From Takakia lepidozioides (taxonomy: Eukaryota; Streptophyta; Takakiopsida; Takakiales; Takakiaceae), in the NCBI GenBank assembly GCA_030704615.1, contig CM060734.1, positions 59,164,042 to 59,228,041 on the forward strand: a DNA stretch of 64,000 nucleotides, read 5' to 3'. Both the position numbers and the translations under genes were made by a program. The notes under the pieces were generated by a model. It did no database searches. It saw only the letters and a list, made by a program, of their open reading frames with translations, and had not been told where the DNA came from. Below are positions 10,641-21,962 of the stretch, one piece after another (within the stretch, counting starts at the first letter, position 1; every line of letters begins with the position of its first letter).

Positions 10641-13105
10641 GGAGGTCTACTTCACAGATCTTTCATAATGATGGATGAGACGATAAATGGAATAATGAAA
10701 CTTATGATGTATTATCAGGAGGTTGGTGTTAATAAATTGATGGTAACAGATGCTATGTTTGTAGATGATACCTTCTTGATGCTTCAGGCAGATCAGCATA
10801 ATCTGGACATAGCCTCCACTACCCTCAACACCTTTTGCTCTGCATCAGGCTTTAAGGTGAATTGGAACAAAACAACAGCTCCGTTGGTGGTGGATCTGTC
10901 TGCATCCATGATAGGGGTCAATCCTTCCTGGGGTGATAACCAGGGTCTTAAATGGCTCAAACCGGGTGAACCTACAACACTATTAGGGTACACTTTTGGT
11001 ATTGATCTCTTGGACGAGCAGATTTTTAGACCCATTATCTCCAAGCTAAAACTCAGGCTCTCTCAGAGGGGAAGCAAGTACCTGTCTATAACCGGGGGGG
11101 CTCTGGTAGCCAATCAGATCTTGGAGGCTGGCCTATGGTATTTTGTTGCTGCCTGGAAGCCCAACTCCTCCCAAATTCAAGAGACAAAGAGACTTATCAG
11201 GAACTTTATCTGGGGGCAGAGCACTCGACCGATAAGAAAAGGCTTCACGTGGCTTGGGCTCAAATCTGTTGTCCCAAAAAGAAAGGTGGTCTAGGTGTCA
11301 TAGACCCAGACATCCAGATAACAACTCTTCTAGCAAAGTGGATCCCCAGATTTCTGGGGCCGGAAGGGGGACTTTGGAAATTTCTGGTGTTTGACAATAT
11401 AGCCCTTTCGTCTCCACTGAAAGCTGTCCAATGGAAGCCTTCCATCAGGTGGATCACTCAAGGATTCAACCTTAAACCTGGCTATGGATAAATATCTGGA
11501 TGGCTTGGGGGAAATTTCGCCGTTTCCTCGTTAAATCAAACCCTGTCTCATATTACGAGATGCTCAGGCAGCATCTATTCATCAATACCAATAATCCATC
11601 TCCCCAGCAAAAAAAAGAAGCTAGACGCTGGTCTGCCTGGGATACTCTCGGAGTCAGCTCTGGCAAAGTACCCTTCGTGCTGGACCTGCAGATCCTGCTC
11701 CCCGCCTATGGGCACTTGTAATTCTCCAAAACCGCCTCTCTATCATTTATGTCACTGACTCTAACCCTTCTCACCACTCAGTCTTTGCCTTCAATATTGT
11801 CCCTATTTCTCTGGTTCTCTCTCTAGCATCTCCCTCCCCGCTGGACATCCCTACCATTCCCCTAACCCCAGTAAGGATCTGGGCTTGGTCTATGCTAGAT
11901 AGGCCTTTGGACCCCAAACCTGACCTCTTGACCCCTCTGGAGAGTTGGCTATCTGGAAATACCTTTGTTTGGATCTTGGGGTGTCCGCTAGCAGAGATGG
12001 ATATCGACCCTATGGAATGGTCCTGGAAGTTTGCAAGATCGCCAGAGCCTTTCTTCACCTTCGCCACCAAGAAAGGTTATAAAGCTCTTTCTAACTTTCA
12101 ATGCTTCAAGGTTAAGTGGGAAGCCAGATGGGAGCTTTACGGCTTTCGCGACAAAAATTGGTCAGCTATTTGGAGCTCTGTATGGATTAAATCTCGTCCT
12201 ACAAAAATAGCCGCTTTCCTTTGGCAGATAGTCAACAGGGTGTTAAAGGTAGGGGAATGGCTTCAGTTCTGAACATAATGGAATCCCTAGAGCACTGCCT
12301 GCTTTCCTGCCATGCACCCGCCAAAGTCTGGCCGCTGGTGAAAATTTTCTATGGCCATTGGAGCTCCAAACCCCTTCAATCCCTTCATCTTCTTCTCAAC
12401 TACGACCAACGTTCCAAGAACAAAGCCTTCAATTGTCCTGTTTTTGAGGCCCTCAGAAGCTCGGTCCTCTGGCACCTATGGAAAGCCAGATGTAGGAAAT
12501 CCTTTTCTAGAGAAACTACCACCATCCCTCCCTTCTTTCTAATGTGTTCTATGATCTGGGAGTGGAGTCAAGGAAAGCGTGGTCAAAAACCTGTGCAGAT
12601 ATCGAGCGGAATTCTGGAAGCGCAGCAGCTATCCACGCTAACTTCAAGGCCACCTGGGGCAATCACGGCCTTATCTACTTCTCCCCTGAGCAAGACTCAT
12701 GCATTTGGACAGAGCTCCCCCCTTCTTGCTAGCGAGACCACCGGGCAACACTCCATAGTGTCCCCTGAGTTTGAACGGGACGTCAACTGGAAACATCTGA
12801 AGCCACCTCCATAGTTTCCAGGCTCCACTATCGCTTTTCCTCATGGTAGCATAGTAGTCTAAATGAACCTTTTTCTCCTTAGCCGTTACTCGCCCTTAAG
12901 AATAGATCCATCGTCAAGTATTGTCAACTTGCTTGGTTCTTGATCTCTCTCCTGATATGGGAGGAAAAGGTCTTCATTCACTGAAATCGGTGTGTGTACC
13001 TCATGGTGTAATCGGGGTTTTAATTTTTTTCCCCACAATAAACTTAATAAATGACTAGGGCCTTGACCCCTGTTATGCTTTAAAGAAAATAAAAATAAAA
13101 ATAAA
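10640..13105 (+). mobile_element. LINE-B fragment 3: 3' half of the element with A-rich tail
   Basis: On the plus strand, broken frames encode motif C 'AMFVDDTFLMLQAD', 'FCSASGFKVNWNKT', the 'LIRNFIWGQS' region and a zf-RVT-like domain ('KPTKIAAFLWQ'-type segment near 12200, then 'ESLEHCLLSCHAPAKVWP'). At least four frameshifts or stops lie between 11294 and 12300. The 3' end has a short untranslated region with 'AATAAACTTAATAAATGAC' and an AAAAT-repeat tail at about 13083-13105. LINE-C has an equivalent 3' end and tail at 63290-63312, so both belong to one family. Confidence 0.85.
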
Positions 13106-14919
13106 TTATGTCATCATTCAACATTAATAGAATACATGAACATGGTAAATATGATCCAAAATATTCTATCGAGAAACCAAAGAATACATAATACATAATG
13201 TATTTACCTCGACATTGTCCATGTTTTCATGTTGAGGAGAATTGTTCAAATCGATACATTTTTCAGATTGTACACCACCTCGTGCAGATCCACATTATGT
13301 GCCACAAGCATGTACAGTGAGAGATCGGGTACGTTTTTCAACATTCTCAAGGCCAAGTGCACAAGCTTGGAGGGGCAGTGGCAGTGGGGATTGCCTTATG
13401 TGCAAACGACAATGCTCATCCTGGACGACGAGCGGCGATGTCAATCATTGAGCACACTCGTCCACCGAGTACGAGATCATGACTTTGATCTGATGCTTGC
13501 AAATATTACCACGTTCTGCCCATTCACAAATACAGCTTGCCCATTCCCCAAAAATATGGTGTAGAATTTCACATCAGACTGTGAACTACGTACTTGCCAA
13601 GGCTCCCCAATAGTGTTTGGAAAAATGACGGCTGAGTCAGGGATTGATGTTGCTCGGACTATCACCGATTCCACTAAACCCTCAACTTTGGAATTGTTCA
13701 TGATAGAAGGGGGAATTTCATCTCTAAACACTCATTCCAAAATTTTCTCTCTAAAGAGTTCACCGCAAACGAATATTAGGAGGGGAGGCGCCCAGAGCAG
13801 GGCATTCAGCGAGTTCATTACTGTTCCACTCCAAAACAGTGCAAAAAAATCGCGGAAATTTTGTGGGAATTTTGTGGGAATTTATCGTGGACACAAAAAA
13901 AAAAATTTATCGTGGAATTTTTTTTGCTCTTCTCCACGATATCCTAGATCCCTTGTCTCATCCTGTTGTGCACCTGAACGTCCTGTTGGATCTCATGGTA
14001 CATATTCTTGCTCAACCTGCGTCAATTGCTGCATTATGCGGCCCTCGATCGCAACGCTCTCCATCGCAACGCTGAAGGAAGGGGAAATGAATTCGTCCCG
14101 GTCCCAAACATGGCCAAAACAATAGCAACACAAAGAGGTCCACCACAGCCCAACAAAGAATAAAGATGCAGCCCCCAGCAGACTACAAAGAAACATGAAG
14201 GCTACAAAAAACTACAAAGACAACAATACTAGTAGCTCGTGCTTGCGACCCTCTCGAAGGGGAGGAAGATTGCGACTTGATCTTAAATTTTCAGAAATAT
14301 AAAAATTAATCCCTCTAATAATCCCAATCGAACATGTGAGCGTGGCCTCCATGGGTTTAAGAGTTTAATTAATATAAAATAAAATAAAATAAATCCAGAT
14401 AGAGTTTTTTGGGAACTCGTGTGAACTCTTTGGGAACTTTTGGGAACAGAGTCCATAGGTTGGGAGAGCCCATAATGGAAAGTTTTCATATGAGTAGTGT
14501 AGGATAACATCTCCCACAATAATTGGCAAAACCCATCCACTCTTCTACCTCAAAGAGTCTTTTTTTGACTCGGACCATCTCGACTTCAAGTTGCCATGAT
14601 ATGCTTCAATTTCTGCATTCGTTTATTGACCTGCAGGCGGTACCTTCTGTGCACCAATCATCCACATTCAAGCAAATGATGACAACATAGAATACATGAT
14701 AAAACCATAATTCATATTTCAGATGAATGATAACGAAATGAAATACAAATAGAAATCATAAATGTAATTATATATATTCTAATGATAAATAATGAAATCT
14801 AAACAGAAACCCAAAATTAAGTTTCAAGTCATGAACGTTACAATGATGAAAACAGAGATTAAAAAACATGACCCAAAAAATCACCTGCTGCGTAGGTAGG
14901 TATTAACTTGGGAAGGTAG
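13106..14919. other. AT-rich intergenic interval
   Basis: I see no convincing gene. There are short A/T-rich tracts, a duplicated 'TTTTGTGGGAATTT'-like phrase near 13858-13880 and many short frames without motifs. A few frames of 80-170 codons (for example 13613-14125) show no recognisable domain. Confidence 0.4.
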
Positions 14920-15080
14920 ATCAAGGGAAAACAATCACAGCAGCCAATAAATGGAACTTTATGTTCCCAACAAGTTTCATTGGGAACAACCTTGATGTAC
15001 CCACTTGGCCAAGTGGATGCATAGGTACTCTATCGTCGTGGAAGGAGGGCAGGCCAACAAAACAAGAAGTACGCAGGCTT
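14920..15080 (+). repeat. Duplicate of the upstream region of the complex I gene
   Basis: This stretch is a diverged copy of 21963-22110, just upstream of the complex I subunit gene. Shared phrases include 'ATCAAGGGAAAACAATCA', 'CAGCCAATAAATG', 'CTTTATGTTCCCAACAAG' and 'GGAAGGAGGGCAGGCC'. The CCAAT-containing block is kept in both. The coding exons of that gene are not duplicated here, so this is a promoter or 5' UTR fragment. Confidence 0.75.
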
Positions 15081-15365
15081 TGATGAAAAATTCAAGTCCT
15101 CCCCCTTGCTTCAAAACTTACTCAAGCGATCCAAAGACAATGCACCATTGTAATTTGTCCCATCACTTCTCTCAGGGGTACATGTGTACTTCTTTTGCCT
15201 TTGTTTCTTAGAAGTGTGCGTATGATAGGTGGTCGTCATTGTATGAACACTATGATGCAATGCACAAGTCCAACGAAGAGGATGTCTCCCATGTGCACTT
15301 TGCCTTAAGAACAATGATTATGGGTATTGAAACAACAATGCAAGCATCCACAGGTTGAACTTACT

Positions 15366-15790
15366 CACATGCAAAGTCGGAGTCCAGCTCCTGTCTCCCC
15401 TGTATCAATATCACCGGGAAGGGGCTTCGGAAGGACTTGAGCAGTGTGTCCACCCAAACCCATCAGGAGATTCTTGTAAATCTCGGCATCCCCTTCAATC
15501 CCAAAGAGATGTCGCGCACTGGCCTTACAAGCGTGGTACAAAGCACCTGCAGTGGAATAGAATGAAGGAAACAGACATTGAAGACACATTTGGAACGGTG
15601 GGAAGTGCTGAAAGTGCAAGCTCAAACAAACCTCATGAAATGTGAATGTTGAAGAGACGAACCTGTGCCCATTGACAAATCCAAAACTTTGGCGTCTGTG
15701 TAGGTGCAGCACTCCACAATCGTTTGAATGAAAGCCGGGCTCCTCTCCATGGCCCCTCTCCAAGGAACCCCATTCCCCCTTCGCAAGCAC
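15366..15790 (-). pseudogene. Partial paralogue of the methyltransferase-like gene
   Basis: Two minus-strand exon blocks match the C-terminal part of the methyltransferase-like gene at 16.5-19.8 kb. Block one (about 15790-15663) reads 'RSPAFIQTIVECCTYTDAKV' then 'LDLSMGT'. Block two (15546-15368) reads 'GALYHACKASARHLFGIEGD' then 'AEIYKNLLMGL'. They are joined by a 116-base intron at the same position and phase as the 121-base intron in the larger gene. Motif I here, 'LDLSMGTG', is closer to the usual LDxxxGTG than the 'LDVTANTG' of the larger copy. Upstream exons were not found, so this copy is truncated or its other exons are unrecognisable. Confidence 0.7.
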
Positions 15791-15998
15791 ACGTTGCACT
15801 AGCACAGATTAACGTTTTTATGACTACGGATATCACTGCATTTGGAGGTTTACTATTTCATGAGCCCATGAACCTATGAGCCTATGAGCTCATGAGCGGG
15901 CATCCGCGGAATTGGAATTTTCCTGCCTTTATTGACGGTGTTATGTCCTCTTACCTCGGTAATAGGGTCTGTTTCTCCTGGTCCAGGATGCGGAATGA

Positions 15999-16020
15999 GG
16001 AATTTCGGCGCCGTTATTCC
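15999..16020. repeat. GGCGCC-centred palindrome, copy 1
   Basis: A near-perfect 22-base palindrome, 'GGAATTTCGGC' facing 'GCCGTTATTCC' (9 of 11 positions pair). It lies downstream of the methyltransferase-like gene. It belongs to a family with copies at 16064, 16128, 16260, 17807 and 19871. Confidence 0.75.
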
Positions 16021-16063
16021 CAAGAGCAGTGTGCTAAAATGGTGTTTTGAAGACATCCACTGG

Positions 16064-16086
16064 GGTATTTCGGCACCGAAATTACC
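16064..16086. repeat. GGCGCC-type palindrome, copy 2
   Basis: 'GGTATTTCGG' faces 'CCGAAATTACC' with one indel. Same family as 15999-16020, 44 bases away. Confidence 0.7.
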
Positions 16087-16127
16087 TCTTAAAATGTGAT
16101 ATAGTGCGGTATTTAAAGGCGCAGAAC

Positions 16128-16152
16128 GGGCAATTTCGGCGCCAAAATACCC
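16128..16152. repeat. GGCGCC-centred palindrome, copy 3
   Basis: 'GGGCAATTTCGGC' faces 'GCCAAAATACCC'. Same family, with a GGCGCC centre. Confidence 0.7.
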
Positions 16153-16259
16153 AAGTGGAATGTGGTGAAGTGCCTTGTGCTGAAGGCTTCCATCGCAATA
16201 TTTTGGTGCAGTAATTCATCCGTGGAATTTTTGAGGCCCATATAACGAAGGCGCAAACT

Positions 16260-16284
16260 GGGCTATTTCGGCGCCAAATTTCTC
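16260..16284. repeat. GGCGCC-centred palindrome, copy 4
   Basis: 'GGGCTATTTCGGC' faces 'GCCAAATTTCTC'. The outer pairing is weaker, but the ATTTCGGCGCC core is the same as in the other copies. Confidence 0.65.
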
Positions 16285-16527
16285 AGTAGGAATGTTAGAA
16301 ACGGCAGGGTTTTCATGGCTTCAAGTTCCCGGCTCGATGGTGTGCATAAATTACTTGTAGGGTTCTTCACTGAAGTTTGCGTCTCTTCTGCTTTTATTAT
16401 AGATTTTGGTTGGCGGAAGAAATGTAGGGAATGGACAAGCAGTCTGAACACAATGATTTTTCAAATCGTCAATATATTCATTAAGTGTTTCAGAACTGTA
16501 CAACAAAAGGATCCAAATGAGACTTTG

Positions 16528-19500
16528 CTATGGTGAGGATCCGCTATCACTGTTCGATGCATCCCCGCCCTCATGCAAGGATGGCTGCCTTCCACCTGCC
16601 TCCGAACCTGCACTGCCGCTACCGCTGTTACTCTGAGAAGCCCTCCCCTCAAAAATACCATCCTCACCAGCCGGAACTGTCCACCTGGGTGCGGAAGTGT
16701 CCTCAACATTCCCCTCGTTCTCGGGCGCGGATTCTATTACGAACTTCCCTACTCTGCCTTTCACAATTCTATGTTTGGCCTCACGCCTCATTATAATTCT
16801 CTGCTCATTCCCGTATGTCAATTGCTCTAACCGAGTAGGCCTATCCTCCCTCCTGATGGCTTCTTTGGCAGCCGTGTCTGCATAGGCTGGTAGAAAAAAT
16901 GGCTTCAAGGGACTCGCGAGAAACGATTTTCTGGCAAAGAATGGCCGATGCGATTCTGTCTCCTCCTCTGCAACAGGGTCCGATTCGAGCAAGTCTCCAA
17001 GCTTCTCCTCGTCGGACGACTCTGCAAGGCTGAGTGTACGCACAAACATAGAATGAAGTACATTAGAGAATTCAAACAGGGAATCATCGGTAGGTTGCAT
17101 GGTCCCTACAACCGAAACCAATACACTTACTATGGTGCAACTCACTCGAAGACAGGCATTGGGGGAAGCGGCTTCGGGCGCCCCTGCATCGAACGAATTT
17201 CCCGGACTTCCTCCTCTTCATCTTCCTCCTCTCCTTCCACGTCCTCTTCTGCGTTTTTGGGATCCTCAGTCGGAGGCAGACGCTGAAGGCCCGCCAAATT
17301 GTAATCATACAAGGCCGTATCCCCCTCAAATGAGAACACAAATCGGTTCGACATCCTTCCCGCCCACATACAGGCACCTGCGAATTCATACGACACAACC
17401 ACAGCCAAACTCAAGAATGAGTCGCTTCCTCGCACAAGCAAACATACAGAAACGGAAATGGTGTCAATTTCAGTGCCGCATTCAATTAACGTTCTCACCT
17501 GTATTTGCAGTGACGTCAAGGACCCTGCCTTCAACATCCGTACACGTTTCCATGAGCGTCTGGATGAATGCAGGACTCCTGGTCCTGCCATACCTCCATG
17601 GCTTGCCCGACAAATCACAAAGAATGTCCTTCTCTCCCACATGGTTGAACAGGACGTTATACTCCAGTGGATCAACTGTGGAATCAACAAGTCTTCCTGC
17701 TTCACGTAATTTGAATTTCGAATGTTCCTTCACGAAGCAAAATGCCTGAAAGATAAGAGTCTGCAGAGAAGGAAATGAAAACGTCAGAGGTGGCCTACAT
17801 GTACAGGGGCAATTTCGGCCCAGAAATTGACATAGCAGAGGAGAACCACAGCATACCTTCTGGCCATCGTTGAGAAGACCCTGCGTGTTGATGCAAGTCC
17901 AGATCTTTTTCAGGATGGGTGCTGCACTTCTCCCCGTCCATACTTTGATATCATTCTCAGTGACTTCTCCATCGGCTGCTAGCACAACAACACAGCCAAC
18001 GTCGTCCAACATGTTGGCTGCGAACCCGAATGTGTGGCTCCAGTATCTTTCGCCGTACTTGTTCCACCAGGGAACTGAGCCCAGCCCCAGTATCTCCTGC
18101 CCATCCGGGATATCCACAAGGATCATGTCGATGGAGGCTTTCACCGCCCTGCCCCCGATTGTGCTCTTTTTGCCGTGGCTCATCGCCACAAAATACTCCA
18201 TCATCTTTGTGTAGCCAGGAGTGTCCTCCATATCATTGCCAGTGGCCTTCTTCTTCCCCTTCCCCTGGTGGGCCTCGATCGCCTTCCTCAATCTCGTTAT
18301 CTCCAGCCTTCTGGTCAGAGCAGTTAGGAAATTTTCATTAACACACTCCACAATTGTGGGTGTTTTGAGGACTTCCCTGCCCGCAATGTGCACCGCACGG
18401 TAGGGTCTGCCAGGTGCATCCTCGTATAGTGATCTCTTCGCAGCCGACCCCCCGGAGCGCTGGCCCTTGTGAATTTTCGGACGAGGTGTGGCCCCCTGGG
18501 TGTTTTCCTGCTGGAAATCGTCGTCGGAATCCTCCTCATCTGGCTGACTGTGTTGCTGCTTCTTCTTCTTGGGTGTGGGGGTCTTCGTCTCTTGCCCCTG
18601 TTTGCGCGTTCTTTTCTTCCTGTCCTTGGGCTGCTCAGCTGCCTGCTTCTCCATCTGCTCCTTCGCCAACGCTGCCGCCTTGGCTGACTTTCTCAGTGCT
18701 TTCTGCTTGGCTGCCTTCTCTGCTTTCAGTCTTTCCGCGTCCTCTGGTTGGGGATCCGATTGCGCCTTCATAGCCCTGGCATTCGCTTCCTTCTTCAAGT
18801 TAACCTCCGAGAGGTCAACGGTCCCACTTGGGAGATCCACATACCAGGGGCAGTCTACCAAATGCTCGGCATGCCACTTCTTCGCCATTATTTCTGTGTA
18901 CATCGTTCCACGACCTCCAGGTGTCCTCCACGCCAGGAAGAATGGTGGAACCCTTTGAATGGCTCCGGACGGAATGAGTGCAAAGTTTATGTACCTGCAA
19001 TCACGAGGCAGTTCAACAAAAATCATAGGAGAAAATTATACCTGATGCCACCAAGTCATGACATTGAGCCAGTCGTTCATTTTGTCGTCTGTTGGCTCGA
19101 TGGGAAAGTGGTACAACAGCTTCGTGTTTGTATGGCCGTTCCAGATTCGCAGCCACCTCGTCTGCAGCCACCTCACATCGGTCAGACAAGAACTCCAACA
19201 TAAGAATCGCGAGAAGTCACAAAACAAAAATAAACACATGCTTACCTTCTCCGCCGGCTCAACACAGAACACTGCGATGTGATGAAGTTTCTCCATGGAC
19301 ATTTCCGGTTTCATGGGTCTGGAGTAATGCAGTCCTATCTCCGCCAGGAACTCGGCACCAAGACCAGGGTCAGCGATTGCAACTTGCTTAACAAGTTTGG
19401 ACCTGTACTTGGCCGGGATTGCTTCCCTGCCTGCACAATATGACACTCTATCGACGCGTCCGCCTTGTTGGGGGCATCATTCTCAAAGAACTGCCTTTTG

Positions 19501-19780
19501 GCATAGGCCAAGTCATCCCTGATGTTCATCTGCATTCCCATACCCAGCAGATACAGTCAGGCCACGGATCCCTGCAACAAATAACATTAAATTGATATTG
19601 AAATTTGAGATGAACCTCACCGAATAGAAGATCTCCACCATGGCGTCCAGTGTTGGTCGGTACCAGGTGCGATCTGCTTTCGCTAGGGACTTCCTGTACA
19701 GCTCGGGATCGAGGGACTTTTGGAAGTCCGTCAGCGGAGCGTGTGCCAGATGAGTTTCCACAAAGGCCCTCTCTGTTACC
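16528..19780 (-). CDS. Nucleic-acid N-methyltransferase-like protein, multi-exon
   Basis: A minus-strand gene with exon blocks of about 19780-19621, 19571-19440, 19437-19246, 19161-19042, 18993-17857, 17745-17499, 17377-17146 and 17029-16528. Introns are 111-121 bases at the 3' end. A Lys/Ala/Glu-rich, probably nuclear-targeting region (about 18800-18550) precedes a SAM-methyltransferase fold. 'SIDMILVDIPDGQEILGLG' (18103-18130) sits where beta-class N4/N6 methyltransferases carry DPPY. 'RSPAFIQTLMETCTDVEGRV' and 'LDVTANTG' form the motif I strand and loop. The next exon continues 'GACMWAGRMSNRFVFSFEGD'. Motif IV before motif I is the beta-class order. DPPY is replaced by DIPD, so activity is doubtful. 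Odd points are an in-frame TGA at 19557-19559 and an unresolved frame change near 19440. The C-terminal tail is acidic then Ser/Gly-rich. The start codon was not found. Confidence 0.6.
17807..17829. repeat. Palindrome family member inside an intron
   Basis: 'GGGGCAATTTCGGCC' followed by 'CAGAAATTG' lies inside the 111-base intron 17746-17856 of the methyltransferase-like gene. It is an imperfect member of the ATTTCGGCGCC palindrome family. Confidence 0.6.
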
Positions 19781-19870
19781 CTGCCATGGAGAAAAAAAAC
19801 AACATGAAAATATGATTTCGGCACAACAATCCAATTTCCAGTTCATAGAGTGCATGACATTGGTGAACAT

Positions 19871-19896
19871 TGCCTATTTCGGCGCCGCAATAGGCA
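19871..19896. repeat. GGCGCC-centred palindrome, best copy
   Basis: A 26-base palindrome. Arms 'TGCCTATT' and 'AATAGGCA' pair exactly around a 'TCGGCGCCGC' centre. It lies just upstream of the first recognised exon of the methyltransferase-like gene. Confidence 0.75.
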
Positions 19897-20193
19897 GTAC
19901 ACAAGGATATAATTGTATACTTACAGATTTATATCCGCCATGGCACCCTTCAACAGTCCTCTGTCCCTGACGTCCACCTTCACGACAATGCAGTCCACCA
20001 TGTAATGCCAACTGATATCTTGCGGATGCATTTCAGCAATGTACTCTGTCCAGGCAAGCATCCTGTGGTTCCCGTCTTCCACAATGACATTATGTTAGAC
20101 TGTCAAACATGTGGTTTGCCCCTTGTTAGTCACCAGGTTTCGATGGCTCCACTATACTTAAAACAGTGTGTTAACATGATCTACTTGAGATGA

Positions 20194-20560
20194 ACTAGAG
20201 CAGTCTTCAGGGGAGCCCAGGCCGGGAAGTCGCCTTGTCCCCGATCCTACAAATTATCCTGTGGGGCCTAAATTTTAAGGGAATTTGGCATCAATTGATG
20301 CTCTGAGAGAAGCTCATGAGAATATTTGGAAGGCTATGGCCACTAGTTTCAGTTTTACACCCAAGCCAGTTTTACACCCAAGCTTCACCTGCCTACTCCC
20401 CAGTTGATCCCTAATCCTTCTGCTCCATGAATTTGAGCCCTTTTTTTTTTCTTTTTTTTTGGAGCCTTTCTGGATACCAAAGGTCAGTATATATACCAGC
20501 TGGTATTCATTAATCTTACTCAAATTGATACCAGTGCATAACCAATTCAAAAAACTGTCA
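20194..20560. other. Interval without recognised genes
   Basis: Nothing coding was recognised. It holds a T-rich tract (20441-20460) and a local direct repeat of 'CAGTTTTACACCCAAGC' near 20350-20385. Confidence 0.4.
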
Positions 20561-21405
20561 TTAACCCATAATGGACGCGGCGACCCATTTCGGGTCACGT
20601 CAAAAATCATCCACGATGGCAAATCGTTGGATGACCTTGGATGAAAACACTTTCTGAACGAAAGTTGTGCACCTTGATGTCATGCACCTGCCCGTCTTTA
20701 TGGCACCCTAAAATAATGAAAGCCCTGTTGTCAGTAATTTTTTTAGTGTGCAAGGGTGCCCGAAATTGGTCGTCCAGCAGGTTTGACTTGCTGACGTGGC
20801 AGGCTGACGGGGTGATAACAAGGCAAAAGTACAAATGGAAACAAATGCAAATCTCTGCCTGAATTTTTGTTAGAATTCTGAATTTCTTTTTGGAGGTAGT
20901 AGTTCATCATTCAAGGAACATTTTCACCGCAGCAATTGTGATTCCAAGGAAATTTCAACCCTCTAAGCCTAAATTACATGTCATTTGAGCTTCATGGTGT
21001 ATTTTTGACCCCCATGTTTTTCCATACAAAACAACCTTATCAAGATTTTAGAATTCTGCTTTGAAATTTTGGGGCAACATGCTTTAGGTGCCACATAATT
21101 GGAATCTGGATGGGGTCTCGCGAGGAAAAAATATTTTGTCGATCCAATTTCCTGGTCAATCCATTTTTCCACTTTAAATTTGGAGTGTACCCCAAATTTT
21201 GGGCTTGCAAATTTCTTATATTCTTCCAAACGACACGGTGGAATGAGCTGAAATTTTCACAGAAGCTGGATGAAGTAGGTAGCCTCCCATTCATACGGTT
21301 CATCCCTGTGGATGTTAGTTTCCTGAGAGATATACCCTCATCCCTGAGGGTATGTCCTGTTTTGGAGGGGGCCCACCAAAAACTGCCTCGTCAATTAGGG
21401 GTTAA
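20561..21405. mobile_element. piggyBac-like non-autonomous element 1
   Basis: An 837-base element is flanked on both sides by TTAA (20561-20564 and 21402-21405). Terminal inverted repeats start 'CCCATAATGGACGCGGC' at the left and, read inward on the other strand, 'CCCCTAATTGACGAGGC' at the right. A TTAA target site with CCC...GGG ends is the hallmark of the piggyBac superfamily. No transposase frame is visible inside. A related copy in the opposite orientation is at 31284-32287, and the subterminal sequences of the two are recognisably alike. Confidence 0.65.
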
Positions 21406-21816
21406 TGGATACCAGGCTGGTGTCTAAATTGAAGCAGTCCCCTAGTACCAGTTTTCCATGATATCTCACTTTTGGCATGCACCCATATACCAGGACCAAC
21501 CTTGTATCACAAAATATCTAGACCAACACTCATAGAGACGGTTGTGAAAGAGGTTATCAATGAGAGTGAAGTCTCAGTCAGCAGTTTTGTTTTGGAAATC
21601 TGGAAAATAGCACGAGTGGCTGCAGGAAATAGCCATACATTATGTTCATCCATGGAAATCTGGATAGAATCATCCTCCTCGGTATTTCCATCCATTGATA
21701 TCATCCATATTCGGCAAATTCATCCCTATTTAATTTTTTATTTGGAAAAGTTTGGCGATTTCATCCATGCAAAATTGAACGGGGAATTTGCTACAGAATG
21801 TTCCGGCTTAATTTCT

Positions 21817-21927
21817 TGAGGTCAAAATTTTGCGATTATTCGCCACTAAGAGTGGCTAGTCTCAGTCATACAATCTTTGTAGCAGCCATTCTTTTAGTGG
21901 CGATTAATCGCAAAATTTCGACCTCAC
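21817..21927. mobile_element. Foldback (MITE-like) hairpin element
   Basis: A ~110-base stretch is almost one long hairpin. The left arm 'TGAGGTCAAAATTTTGCGAT' continues with 'TATTCGCCACTAA'. It pairs with the right arm, which reads in reverse 'TGAGGTCGAAATTTTGCGAT' then 'TAATCGCCACTAA'. The loop is about 30 bases. Arms of ~40 bases at about 90 percent identity suggest a small MITE. It lies about 250 bases upstream of the complex I gene start. Confidence 0.7.
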
Positions 21928-21962
21928 AAAACAAATTGGAATATAATTCCCTGTTTTCTCAC

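Noticed and set aside
16573-18773. Plus-strand frames opposite the methyltransferase-like gene
   Set aside because: They are antisense shadows. The minus strand shows motif order, conserved intron positions and a paralogue.
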